Of a stretch of 64,000 nt of DNA, positions 1 through 10,400 are shown piece by piece. Under the pieces are notes generated by a model. The model was not told the origin of the DNA, made no database searches, and saw only the letters and a list, made by a program, of their open reading frames with translations. The number at the start of each line of letters is the position of its first letter. Positions within the stretch are counted from its first letter, which is position 1. Origin of the DNA: Marchantia polymorpha subsp. ruderalis (Eukaryota > Streptophyta > Marchantiopsida > Marchantiales > Marchantiaceae); assembly GCA_037833965.1 (NCBI GenBank), contig AP031355.1, positions 27,677,501 to 27,741,500 of the forward strand, read 5' to 3'. Both the position numbers and the translations under genes were made by a program.

Positions 1-722
1 AACTACAGAAACACAACCCAGAGATCCGTTAGGACCTCTACTTCAGGATTTCAGGGGGAAAGTCTCTCGCGAGCACACTCGGCAAAGCTGCGGGCAGTGA
101 CTTCCAACTCCGGCTTTTACAACGCTTCCACTAGCTTGCTGCTAGTGTAGGAAACCCGGTTTGGACTACCTACTTCGGATCGAAGTCACTCATACGCGGT
201 GAACAACACTCTCAACTCACAAAACGTGCAGAGAACACAGGTCCGCACTGAAGGACTCACTGTGAAACATTCCAGTAACACAACAACAGTCTATTGAAGA
301 GTTTGAATTCTCAGGCACTTGTCATTCCCAGAAATACTACAGGGGTTACCCTCAAGGCACCTGCTGCAGCGTAACCTGAATTTACAACCAAGGCTTACAC
401 GAAGTAGCAAAACTTCACTTTGGCATTCAGGGGAAAAATCCCAAGGAGTACAATCAGAAAGAAACACTCGAAGGTGTAGGGGCGAAACTGTTCAAGTATC
501 TAACTAGTCACTGGCTCTGAGCATCGGCAGTCACCCGCAGGTGCAGATCCGAACTACTCAAGTCTCTAACCAATGGACTAGCTCTGAACATTCGGCCGAA
601 GGCCTTCAGCTACAAAATGCGGAACGCTAAGTTGTAACTCCTCGTGCGTGGTGACAGAACTCAAGGACACAAACACGCAAAGGAAATGGGTTCCTGATCT
701 GCACTTCTGATGGGAAAGAACC

Positions 723-751
723 CCAGGCAAAACGCCTGGAACTATTTTATA
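723..751 (-). promoter_or_regulatory. LTR TATA box with adjacent inverted repeat
   Basis: TATAAAATAG reads at 751-742, just downstream of the LTR ORF stop. It is followed by the inverted repeat CCAGGC-GTTTT-GCCTGG (739-723). The TATA box places the likely transcription start near 720, which puts the ORF in U3. The arrangement recurs in the other LTR copies and in family 2. Confidence 0.65.
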
Positions 752-787
752 CCTTCTAAGTCCTACCTAACACTACACTGCACTACG

Positions 788-3700
788 CTACACGCCTGCA
801 CGGAACCACGCTACACTACACTCCGCGGAACCTGTACTGCGTCTCCTGCGCGGCCGACTGCCGCGCACTAACTCCCTACCCTGCCACTCTTCCGCTCGAC
901 TGCGCAGTCCCAACCGCTGCAACGCCGCGGACACCTCCCCTTCGAGGGTGGACATGGTATCCTGTGCCTTCGACAGAAAGGCTTCGAGCTTCTTCGCTAC
1001 CTTCCGCCGACTCCTACTGTCGCCTGACAACAACCCGGCTGCGCGCAATTCAAACTCACGCAGTGTGAGTTTCTCCTGCGCCTTCACTTCCCAGTGGGCG
1101 TAGCCCTTGAGACAGTGGGCGACTCGCCTCGCCGTCTCCACCTTCGTGCGATCTGCCTCCTTCCTGCGATCCTCTTCAATTATCACTAATTGCGATTCGG
1201 CTTCGGCACGTTGCGCTCTCAACTCGCCACACTCTGACTGTAACCTGCGGATTAACTCTTCATCCGCCTGCCGTGCGAGCTGACATTGTTCCAACAACCG
1301 CGTCTGTCGCACGAGCTCCTCTGACAAAATCCGATTCTGGGCCTGCTCAGAGTTGAGTGCTTCCTTGACCTTCACCTGCTCCTTGGTGAGCTCGCCCAGT
1401 TTCTCATCCTTCATCTTCTCGGTGTGCTTGTAGAACTTCTGATTAAGCTTGTACTGACCCCACAAGCACTCATGCTTCTCCTTCAAGTCCCTCAACTCCT
1501 GGTCCACTCTAGCTAATAGCTTGCTGGTGTGGACTTTAGTGCGAGTCCGCCTGCGCACTAACTCGATGTAAGATCCCGGTTGGAGTGGGTCGGCATATTT
1601 ATCGACCTTGCGATCCAAGTACCGCAGCAACGGAATCACCTGCTCAGAGAGCGCCGCCGCCGGCGCTCCAACAATTTCCTCCTCCTCCTCCTCGGTGTCT
1701 TCTGCTCCTGACATTTCTTCCGTGGAGCCTCCGTCGTCATCATCTGAGTGGAGAATTTCAGTCGCCATTGATTGCGTCGGCGACTGCCCCGAGTGGGGCT
1801 GCACGTCCTCGACGTGTGCTGCCTGCGAAGGCACAGCCGCAGCCTCGCTGCTCGTCGCCAAAATGTCTAAGGCGGAAGGCGAATGTACCCGAGCGGCATC
1901 CCCGTCGCTCGCTGGTTGATTGCCTACCGCGTTCTCTCTGTCGCCGTCGTCCGTCGCCGAAGGCGTTTGAGCGGAGGGTGGCTGCGCGGGGTTTGATTGC
2001 GCATCGCGCATCGAGATTTCATCCCGCGGACAGTCACTCCGCGCCATCGTCTGCTGCTCCCTTGATCGGTCCGTGGGGGCTGTGCCCGCCCCGTGCGCAG
2101 GCGCATTTGCCGGCGCCTTGTCCGCCGCAGGCGTAGCGCCGCGGACACCTATCGCCGAAGGCGACATGGCCGGGGGCCGCACGCCCGATGTTCCTTGGCC
2201 TATAGGCCCTACCGCCGAAGGCGCATCTATCGGCGGACTTCCCGCCGATGGTGCGGCCTCCGCACGCTCTCTGCTCGTATCTCCTCGGCTCGAAGGCCCT
2301 GGCGCCGAAGGCGCAAATTGCGGCGCGTGGTGCGCCGGAGGGTCTGGCCCCGAGGGCCGGTGTCTCGTAGGCGGTTCTTCCGCCGGCTCCTTCCCCTTCC
2401 TCCGTTGGAACGGGGGTGATTCTTGCCTGTGCGCAGGCGGCACGTGTGGAGGTGTCCTGTGCACAGGCGACCTGTGCACAGGTGAGCGCCTGTGCACAGG
2501 CGGACTGCTCCTTCCCACGCGTAAGCGTAGATCCACGTCCACTTGTGTTCGCCGGTCCGCGGAGGCTCCTCCGTCCGCGGAGGTTCTCCTGTGCGCAAAC
2601 GGAACATCTGTCCGCATCGCACGTGGTAACTCCGGAGGCCCTTGGCCCGTAGGCGGCCTCTCTCCCGACGAGGTTGCAGCGTGGCCCGTCGCTCCTGCGG
2701 TCGTCCGCGCTTCCTCTCGCCTCTCTGGCGACGCACTTCCTATCTCCGTCGCAATTGTCGCCGTGTCTGCACTGTCAGCTGGCAACACCAGTCTGCGTGC
2801 CTTCTGCTTCGGCCGGCTGTATGGCTCGCACAGCGGCCGCGGTCGAATGGGAGCAGAGGGTTCTTGATGCTGCTCCTCTTCGGACTCTTCCCTCCATCGC
2901 CGCTTCCGCGGCACTCGCGCTGCAGGGGTGTGTCTCCCTTCGTCCCTCCGTCTTGATGGGGTAGAAGTCGGTGACTCCTCTGCATCAGTGTCGACCTCGT
3001 TCTCCCGCACATACTTCCCGGGATGGTCGATGGACAATGGCGGAAAATGTTCAAGCTCCGCCGCTGTCAAACAATTCCGCTGTCGATAAAAATTGATGAG
3101 GAAAGGAGAAAGATGGTTTAGAGTTCCCCCTTTCTCCTCAAACGCGTGCTGTCGCATCACCCTGTGCAGGATGCTCGCCCAGTGAATTGGAGTTCCCTCG
3201 ATGACGCACTCCACAAAAGAGACCTGCCACAATGTGATGTAGCAGGCGCGGTGCGGCTGCAGTAATTGCATCAGCGCCGCGGACAAAGTCCGGCGAAATC
3301 GATCCTTGTAATCACGGGTCCTGTACCCATTCTTGGTAGACCTCCTGGTCTTGAACAGCTCCACAAATTGCGCCTCTTCTTGCTTAGTCACCTTGATGCT
3401 CTCACTGTCGAAAAGGAGATGCCCTGGCATGCCGGCACATCTTCCCAACGCCTGCGCCCAATCTTGGACTGTCCACCGATCAACATGCGGACGCAATCCG
3501 CGCGAGGGTGGTCCCTGTGGCTCTAGCCACTCGCGCACCATATTCGCACAGATGTAATTCCATCCCCATAGCAAGAAATCGAGCTTTCTTGCTATTAAGC
3601 GCTCCTCGAAAGCGCGCAGCCCGTTCTGCGGCAGGCGAAGTGGCACCATCCGCAATCTGCTCGGTCTCGTCATTGCGTTCCTGGGGTTCGCTCGCCCGCT

Positions 3701-3925
3701 CATTCTACTTCCGCACTGCCCGCGCTTCTTTCTCTCTCGGCAAACTCTAATCGCTCTCAATTCCAAATCACGCGCACTCACTTCTCCCTCAATCAACAAG
3801 AAATCTCCTGTGCGACGACGTCGAGAGTGTTCCGCAGCCAGCAGATGGATGCGCGCAGCGCGCACAAGAGATTGGAATCGCGAATTCAAGAATGGGACGT
3901 TCTCCGCCGCCCGGTCGAAGGTCAT
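788..3925 (-). CDS. LTR-encoded protein, 1,045 aa, function unknown (A1 3' LTR copy)
   Basis: An uninterrupted ORF in the element's sense direction, entirely inside the LTR. The ATG has A at -3 (CCGACCATGACC). Visible layout: basic N-terminus; region about 85-312 conserved in the diverged family 2 LTR, including LDFLLWGWNY near 116-124 and HLSPFLINFY near 271-280; Pro/Arg/Ser-rich middle (about 320-700) with PVHR repeats coded by DNA palindromes; an acidic run of D/E before the segment IPLLRYLDRK; a long predicted coiled coil (about 790-940, heptad-like, rich in E, L, Q, R); and a basic tail with RPRRRRS, a possible nuclear localisation signal. No signal peptide or membrane segment is evident, so it does not look like an envelope protein. 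I do not recognise the family. Conservation between families suggests a real protein; the function is not inferable. Confidence 0.75.
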   Translation of the reverse strand: MTFDRAAENVPFLNSRFQSLVRAARIHLLAAEHSRRRRTGDFLLIEGEVSARDLELRAIRVCRERKKRGQCGSRMSGRANPRNAMTRPSRLRMVPLRLPQNGLRAFEERLIARKLDFLLWGWNYICANMVREWLEPQGPPSRGLRPHVDRWTVQDWAQALGRCAGMPGHLLFDSESIKVTKQEEAQFVELFKTRRSTKNGYRTRDYKDRFRRTLSAALMQLLQPHRACYITLWQVSFVECVIEGTPIHWASILHRVMRQHAFEEKGGTLNHLSPFLINFYRQRNCLTAAELEHFPPLSIDHPGKYVRENEVDTDAEESPTSTPSRRRDEGRHTPAARVPRKRRWREESEEEQHQEPSAPIRPRPLCEPYSRPKQKARRLVLPADSADTATIATEIGSASPERREEARTTAGATGHAATSSGERPPTGQGPPELPRAMRTDVPFAHRRTSADGGASADRRTQVDVDLRLRVGRSSPPVHRRSPVHRSPVHRTPPHVPPAHRQESPPFQRRKGKEPAEEPPTRHRPSGPDPPAHHAPQFAPSAPGPSSRGDTSRERAEAAPSAGSPPIDAPSAVGPIGQGTSGVRPPAMSPSAIGVRGATPAADKAPANAPAHGAGTAPTDRSREQQTMARSDCPRDEISMRDAQSNPAQPPSAQTPSATDDGDRENAVGNQPASDGDAARVHSPSALDILATSSEAAAVPSQAAHVEDVQPHSGQSPTQSMATEILHSDDDDGGSTEEMSGAEDTEEEEEEIVGAPAAALSEQVIPLLRYLDRKVDKYADPLQPGSYIELVRRRTRTKVHTSKLLARVDQELRDLKEKHECLWGQYKLNQKFYKHTEKMKDEKLGELTKEQVKVKEALNSEQAQNRILSEELVRQTRLLEQCQLARQADEELIRRLQSECGELRAQRAEAESQLVIIEEDRRKEADRTKVETARRVAHCLKGYAHWEVKAQEKLTLREFELRAAGLLSGDSRSRRKVAKKLEAFLSKAQDTMSTLEGEVSAALQRLGLRSRAEEWQGRELVRGSRPRRRRSTGSAECSVAWFRAGV
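2425..2501. repeat. Cluster of GCCTGTGCACAGGC-type palindromes inside the LTR ORF
   Basis: Four palindromes of 12-14 bp with GTGCAC or GTGCGC centres lie within 77 bp. They are read in frame as PVHR-type repeats by the LTR ORF. More copies stand in the non-coding leader, for example the 4208-4222, 4269-4300 and 4592-4665 areas. Matching clusters occur in every family 1 LTR here. Confidence 0.8.
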
Positions 3926-5168
3926 GGTCGGCTTTTGGTCGTGAAGAACGTCTCACTTGAAGGCCGCGCCGGCTGTACGCTGGAACGGTCTTCGCTCTCA
4001 CGCGCGGCTTCACGCTCCGCCGTCGTCGATTAAACTCTCACGCTCGAATTGGCGGATTTGAACTCCGCGAGCGTGTCACCCTGTGGACATGGGGGCGTAG
4101 CGCCGAAGGCGAGTTTTCCGCCTTGCGCGGTACACTTGTTCGTACCGCCCCTCGGCCAATCTCCCTCTGCCTTGACGCGTGTGTCCGCATGTCGGACAAA
4201 ATTCAACTCCTGCCTGTGCGCAGGCAGGAGCCTCGGCGGATTCTCCGCCGGCGCGGAACTTCATCCTCCTGTGCACAGGCGTTCGCCTGTGCGCAGGCGA
4301 ATTCCGTCCGCGGCGCTGCGCTGGCGCGGAAGGCGTTGACCGTGGTCAGCCGTCTCCGTCCAGTCTGTCCGTTCCTTGTCTCTCCGTCGGCGCTTCCGCC
4401 GCCGCAACTCCGTCCGTCCAAGAGCGCATCCACCCGTGCCGTCCGCATGGTCCGTACCGATTGGATTACTCTGGCGGCTCTTCCGACGTACGCGGCGCCG
4501 CGCTGGCGCGGAAGGCGCCGTACACTTTCTACCTCACAAGGCGCATTTCTAGGGCCCAAGGCGGATTTCCCGCCGACGCCGAAGTGCCGGTGCACAGGCG
4601 AACGCCTGTGCGTAGGCGGACTTCGCGCCTTCCCTAACCCTACTTCGCCTGTGCACAGGCGAACGCCTTCGTCCGCGCATAGGACAAAACTTGATTCCCC
4701 CTTCCGCGTAGGCGGAATTCGCGCCGGTGGCGAACTCCTTCCGCCGTAGGCGACCGCCTCCGTTTCTTCCAGTAGCGATGACTCCCTAAGTCCTCATCCG
4801 TTCCAAGCGTTCTTGGGCTCGTTAGAATCAGCGCGTCGAGCTCTTTCCAACGGGACCCTAACTTGGTCAAGGCGCCCGAGGGTTGATCTAATTAGGGAGG
4901 GTTTCCCTACAGCCGCGGACGCAACCTCCGAAGGCGGGTTTTGCGCCTTGCGCCGTAGAGATCCTAACTGCAGAGCTCGCAGGGAGGGTGGTGCCTGTCC
5001 TTCCTGCGGCACCCCAAATCCCAGATTCTACAAGATCCCTCGAGAATCCCCGCGATCTTCCGGATTCACTCTGTTTTGATGTACCGAAGGCTATTTACAA
5101 TGCTGCCAGGGTACAGTTTTCCAAAAATGTTTTAATTTCCTCAAAATTGCCAAAAGTGGGGTACCACA

Positions 5169-5181
5169 TGCCCCCCTCCTC
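5169..5181 (-). other. Polypurine tract of A1
   Basis: On the minus strand GAGGAGGGGGGCA directly precedes the LTR start TGTGG, the expected priming site for plus-strand DNA synthesis. The same 13 nt lie at the equivalent place in A2, A3 and A5. Confidence 0.85.
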
Positions 5182-5205
5182 AATTGTGAGCGCCCACGCG
5201 AACAC

Positions 5206-6468
5206 TCACATGTGGTATTTCTTCAATCGCCACCCGTTCACTCGGGTGCCTAACAAATCGCCGGCCAGATCCGCAAGTTGGATGGATCCATTTGGGAAGA
5301 CTTCAACAACCCTGTACGGTCCCATCCACCTTAGGTGCAGTTTGCCTGGGAATCTGGCATGCCTGCTGTCGTAGAGCAATGCCAAATCACCCGCCTGCAG
5401 TAGTACCGGTTTGATCTTTTTATCGTATCTCTCCTTCCGACGGAGCTGGATTTTCCTTGTGCGATCTTCGGCGTCTCTTCTCCTCTCATCCAGCAGCGTG
5501 ACCTCCTGTAACCTGTAGAGCTGACTCTCCTCTGCGCCCATCCTCTGCAAATCCAACGTTCGTTGGGTGGGTACTTCAAATTCGATCGGGAGGATCGGGT
5601 GTTGCCCATACACCAGAAAGTATGGTGTCTGTTTGGTCGTAATCTTCTCAGCTGTGCGGTACGCCCATAGAGCGGCTGCTAGCTTCGTATCCCAGTCGTG
5701 AGCGTGATTCACCGTGACCTTGAGTAGTATTTTACACAGCAGACCATTGGACTTCTCCGTCAGTCCATTTGCCTTGGGATTGTATGGAGTAGTCTTCCGG
5801 TGCTTGATGTGGAAATACCGTGTCAGATCTTCGATGATCTGATTCAGAAAATGCGTGCCCCGGTCGCTGACTAGCTCTAAGGGACATCCGTAGCGTGTGA
5901 TGATCGACTCAAACAAGAATGCTGCCACTGTGGCAGCATCATCCCTTCTGGTGGCCCGGGCCTCTACCATTTTGGTGGCGTAGTCCGTTGCTACCAAAAT
6001 GTAGCGCCTTCGTGTACTTCTAGTCACTGGTTGTATCGGCCCTACAAAGTCAATACCCCACTTTTCGAAAGGTGCTAGAGGCATGATGGGAGTCAGGGGC
6101 CAGCGTGTTGTAGGCGTCGGTCTCCCCGTCCTCTGGCAACTGTCGCACTTGCGGATGTAATCGAGAACATCCTTAAACATGGTCGGCCACCAATACCCCG
6201 CATTTAGGATCTTTGTGACCGTGTTCCTGGTGGCATAGTGTCCACCCGCTTCCTCTGTATGCATCGCACTCACTATTCTAGGTACCTCTGATTCCTCCAG
6301 GCATCTGCATAAGCGCTCATCTGCCATCTTCTTGAACAAAACCCCCTGCTGGAGTTGGTACGGACCTGCCTTATGAATAAAGACAGTTCGCTGTTCCAAA
6401 TCCATGCCTTTGGGACACTGGAGGGTTAGCAGATATCGATACAGGTCGGCATAGCGGGACTCATGTCC
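5206..6468 (-). pseudogene. pol: A1 pol, 3' part (integrase), cut by insertion of A2
   Basis: An open frame codes for the end of the RNaseH-INT linker and the whole integrase. Visible parts: the HHCC zinc-binding segment (HTEEAGGHY...CDSC), the catalytic D,D35E triad (GIDFVGP, SDRGTHF, then GLTEKS with 35 residues between second D and E), and a C-terminal GPY-type segment ending WRLKKYHM. No chromodomain follows. The frame breaks at 6468 where element A2 begins; the missing upstream part continues at 23045. As it stands it lacks RT and RNaseH. Confidence 0.9.
6464..6468. repeat. Left target-site duplication of A2 (TGTCC)
   Basis: TGTCC stands immediately left of A2 and is repeated at 23045-23049. 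Joining the two flanks with one copy restores the pol reading frame of A1, so the insertion site is certain. Confidence 0.95.
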
Positions 6469-7412
6469 TGTAATAACCCACTAAAGGCTAAAACTGCAAT
6501 ATAGTGGTAGAAAGGTCGAACCCACAGGGACAGAGGAACACACAGGGTACAAAGTGTCACGTTTTAACAGACTATTGAGGAGTTTGAATTCTCAGGCAAC
6601 TGTCACTCCCAGAAATACTGCAAGTGTCCACTCGGAGCGCACTCGGAGGTCGCACAGTGCAGCGTAACACACACACACACACACACCTGAAACTACAGAA
6701 ACACAACCCAGAGATCCGTTAGGACCTCTACTTCAAGATTTCAGGGGGAAAGTCTCTCACGAGCACACTCGGCAAAGCTGCGGGCAGTGACTTCCAACTC
6801 CGGCTTTTACAACGCTTCCACTAGCTTGCTGCTAGTGTAGGAAACCCGGTTTGGACTGCCTACTTCGGATCGAAGTCACTCCTACGCGGTGAACAACACT
6901 CTCAACTCACAAAACGCGCAGAGAACACAGGTCCGCACTGAAGGACTCACTGTGAAACATTCCAGTAACACAACAACAGTCTATTGAAGAGTTTGAATTC
7001 TCAGGCACTTGTCATTCCCAGAAATACTACAGGGGTTACCCTCAAGGCACCTGCTGCAGCGTAACCTGAATTTACAACCAAGGCTTACACGAAGTAGCAA
7101 AACTTCACTTTGGCATTCAGGGGAAAAATCCCAAGGAGTACAATCAGAAAGAAACACTCGAAGGTGTAGGGGCGAAACTGTTCAAGTATCTAACTAGTCA
7201 CTGGCTCTGAGCATCGGCAGTCACCCGCAGGTGCAGTTCCGAACTACTCAAGTCTCTAACCAATGTACTAGCTCTGAACATTCGGCCGCAGGCCTTCAGC
7301 TACAAAATGCGGAACGCTAAGTTGTAACTCCTCGTGCGTGGTGACAGAACTCAAGGACACAAACACGCAAAGGAAATGGGTTCCTGATCTATACTTCTGA
7401 TGGGAAAGAACC

Positions 7413-7441
7413 CCAGGCAAAACGCCTGGAACTATTTTATA
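7413..7441 (-). promoter_or_regulatory. TATA box and inverted repeat, A2 3' LTR
   Basis: TATAAAATAG at 7441-7432, then CCAGGC-GTTTT-GCCTGG at 7429-7413. In the 3' LTR this promoter would drive outward transcription into the A1 pol fragment. Confidence 0.6.
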
Positions 7442-7477
7442 CCTTCTAAATCCTACCTAGCACTACACTGCACTACG

Positions 7478-10400
7478 CTACACGCCTGCACGGAACCACG
7501 CTACACTACACTCCGCGGAACCTGTACTACGTCTCCTGCGCGGCCGACTGCCGCGCACTAACTCTCTACCCTGCCACTCTTCCGCTCGACTGCGCAGTCC
7601 CAACCGCTGCAACGCCGCGGACACCTCCCCCTCGAGGGCGGACATGGTATCCTGTGCCTTCGACAGAAAGGCCTCGAGCTTCTTCGCTACCTTCCGCCGA
7701 CTCCTACTGTCGCCTGACAACAACCCGGCTGCGCGCAATTCAAACTCACGCAGTGTGAGTTTCTCCTGCGCCTTCACTTCCCAGTGGGCGTAGCCCTTGA
7801 GACAGTGGGCGACTCGCCTCGCCGTCTCCACCTTCGTGCGATCCGCCTCCTCCCTGCGATCCTCTTCAATCGTCACTAATTGCGATTCGGCTTCAGCACG
7901 TTGCGCTCTCAATTCGCCACACTCTGACTGCAAACTGCGGATTAATTCTTCATCCGCCTGCCGTGCGAGCTGACATTGTTCCAACAACCGCGTCTGTCGC
8001 ACGAGCTCCTCTGACAAAATCCGATTCTGGGCCTGCTCAGAATCGAGTGCTTCCTTGACCTTCACCTGCTCCTTGGTGAGCTCGCCCAGTTTCTCATCCT
8101 TCATCTTCTCGGAGTGCTTGTAGAATTTCTGATTAAGCTTGTACTGTCCCCACAAGCACTCATGCTTCTCCTTCAAGTCCCTCAACTCCTGGTCCACTCT
8201 AGCTAATAGCTTGCTGGTGTGGACTTTAGTGCGAGTCCGCCTGCGCACTAACTCGATGTAAGATCCCGGCTGGAGTGGGTCGGCGTATTTATCGACCTTG
8301 CGATCCAAGTACCGCAGCAACGGAATCACCTGCTCAGAGAGCGCCGCCGCCGGCGCTCCAACAATTTCCTCCTCCTCCTCCTCGGTGTCTTCTGCTCCTG
8401 ACATTTCTTCCGTGGAGCCTCCGTCGTCATCATCCGAGTGGAGAATTTCAGTCGCCATTGATTGCGTCGGCGACTGCCCCGAGTGGGGCTGCACGTCCTC
8501 GACGTGTGCTGCCTGCGAAGGCACGGCTGCGGCCTCGCTGCTCGTCGCCAAAATGTCTAAGGCGGAAGGCGAATGTATCCGAGCGGCATCCCCGTCGCTC
8601 GCTGGTTGATTGCCCACAGCATTCTCTCTGTCGCCGTCGTCCGTCGCCGAAGGCGATCGAGCGGAGGGTGGCTGCGCGGGGTTGGATTGCGCATCGCGCA
8701 TCGAGATGTCGTCCCGCGGACAGTCACTCCGCTCCTCCGTCTGCTGCTCCCTTGATCGGTCCGTGGGGGCTGTGCCCAGCCCGTGCGCAGGCGCATTTGC
8801 CGGCGCCTTGTCCGCCGCAGGCGTAGCGCCGCGGACATCTATCGCCGAAGGCGACATGGCCGGGGGCCGCACGCCCGATGTTCCTTGGCCTATAGGCCCT
8901 ACCGCCGAAGGCGCATCTATCGGCGTACTTCCCGCCGATGGTGCGGCCTCCGCACGCTCTCTGCTCGTATCCCCTCGGCTCGAAGGCCCTGGCGCCGAAG
9001 GCGCGAATTGCGGCGCGTGGTGCGCCGGAGGGTCTGGCCCCGAGGGCCGGTGTCTCGTAGGCGGTTCTTCCGCCGGCTCCTTCCCCTTCCTGCGTTGGAA
9101 CGGGGTTGATTCTTGCCTGTGCACAGGCGGCACGTGTGGAGGTGTCCTGTGCACAGGCGACCTGTGCACAGGTGAGCGCCTGTGCACAGGCGGACTACTC
9201 CTTCCCACGCGTAAGCGTAGATCCACGTCCACTTGTGTTCGCCGATCCGCGGAGGCTCGTCCGTCCGCGGAGGTTCGCCTGTGCGCAAACGGAACATCTG
9301 TCCGCATCGCACGTGGTAACTCCGGAGGCCCTTGGCCCGTAGGCGGCCTCTCTCCCGACGAGGTTGCAGCGTGGCCCGTCGCTCCTGCGGTCGTCCGCGC
9401 TTTCTCTCGCCTCTCTGGCGACGCACTTCCTATCTCCGTCGCAATCGTCGCCGTGTCTGCACTGTCAGCTGGTAACACCAGTCTGCGTGCCTTCTGCTTC
9501 GGCCGGCTGTATGGCTCGCACAGCGGCCGCGGTCGAATGGGAGCAGAGGGTTCTTGATGCTGCTCCTCTTCGGACTCTTCCCTCCATCGCCGCTTCCGCG
9601 GCACTCGCGCTGCAGGAGTGTGTCTCCCTTCATCCCTCCGTCTTGATGGGGTAGAAGTCGGTGACTCCTCCGCATAAGTGTCGACCTCGTTCTCCCGCAC
9701 ATACTTCCCAGGATGGTCGATGGACAATGGCGGAAAATGTTCAAGCTCCGCCGCTGTCAAACAATTCCGCTGTCGATAAAAATTGATGAGGAAAGGAGAA
9801 AGATGGTTTAGAGTTCCCCCCTTCTCCTCAAACGCGTGCTGTCGCATCACCCTGTGCAGGATGCTCGCCCAGTGAATTGGAGTTCCCTCGATGACGCACT
9901 CCACAAAAGAGACCTGCCACAATGTGATGTAGCAGGCGCGGTGCGGCTGCAATAATTGCATCAGCGCCGCGGACAAAGTCCGGCGAAATCGATCCTTGTA
10001 ATCACGGGTCCTGTACCCATTCTTGGTTGACCTCCCGGTCTTGAACAGCTCCACAAATTGCGCCTCTTCTTGCTTGGTCACCTTGATGCTCTCACTGTCG
10101 AAAAGGAGATGTCCTGGCATGCCAGCACATCTTCCCAACGCCTGCGCCCAATCTTGGACTGTCCACCGGTCAACATGCGGACGCAACCCGCGCGAGGGTG
10201 GTCCCTGTGGCTCTAGCCACTCGCGCATCATATTCGCACAGATGTAATTCCATCCCCATAGCAAGAAATCGAGCTTTCTTGCTATTAAGCGCTCTTCGAA
10301 AGCGCGCAGCCCGTTCTGCGGCAGGCGAAGTGGCACCATCCGCAATCTGCTCGGTCTCGTCATTGCGTTCTTGGGGTTCGCTCGCCCGCTCATTCTACTT

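Larger units (their letters stand above)
1..5168 (-). repeat. A1 3' LTR (family 1), truncated by window edge
   Basis: Read on the minus strand, this LTR starts at 5168 (TGTGGTACCCC) directly after a polypurine tract. It aligns without length difference to the A2 3' LTR at a constant offset of 6,690. Position 1 is therefore 222 bp inside the LTR end, and the full length would be 5,390 bp. Order along the LTR: about 1.24 kb GC-rich, palindrome-rich leader (5168-3926); the 1,045-codon ORF (3925-788); a TATA box (751-742); then about 740 bp of R/U5-like sequence. Compared with the 5' LTR remnant of A1 (24196-26320), I found only about four substitutions in 2.1 kb, so the copy looks young. Confidence 0.9.

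Noticed and set aside
788..3925. LTR ORF as an envelope gene
   Set aside because: No signal peptide, transmembrane segment or furin-like site; coiled coil and basic tail suggest an internal protein.
5206..6405. Free-standing 399-codon integrase gene
   Set aside because: Its ATG is internal to pol and the frame continues upstream to the A2 insertion; it is a pol fragment.
6464..6468. TGTC as an integration sequence preference (TSDs TGTCC and TGTCG)
   Set aside because: Only two sites; the inferred A1 site (ACCCG) and the C, D and family 2 sites do not fit.
6469..6545. tRNA-like sequence at the LTR end (GGGTTCGA B-box-like word near the terminus)
   Set aside because: No cloverleaf, acceptor stem or A box could be folded; it is simply the conserved LTR terminus in both families.
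7009..7197. 62-codon frame recurring in every family 1 LTR (also 319-507, 18195-18383, 35101-35289, 60561-60749)
   Set aside because: Antisense to R/U5 and nearly identical only because the LTRs are; family 2 lacks it. No motif or initiation context supports translation.
8610..9557. Long antisense frame (315 codons) opposite the LTR ORF; similar ones at 50658-51920, 33114-34076 and 2073-2867
   Set aside because: They mirror the GC-rich, repeat-coded middle of the sense ORF, begin and end differently between copies, and encode low-complexity Gly/Ala/Cys sequence. Shadow frames.
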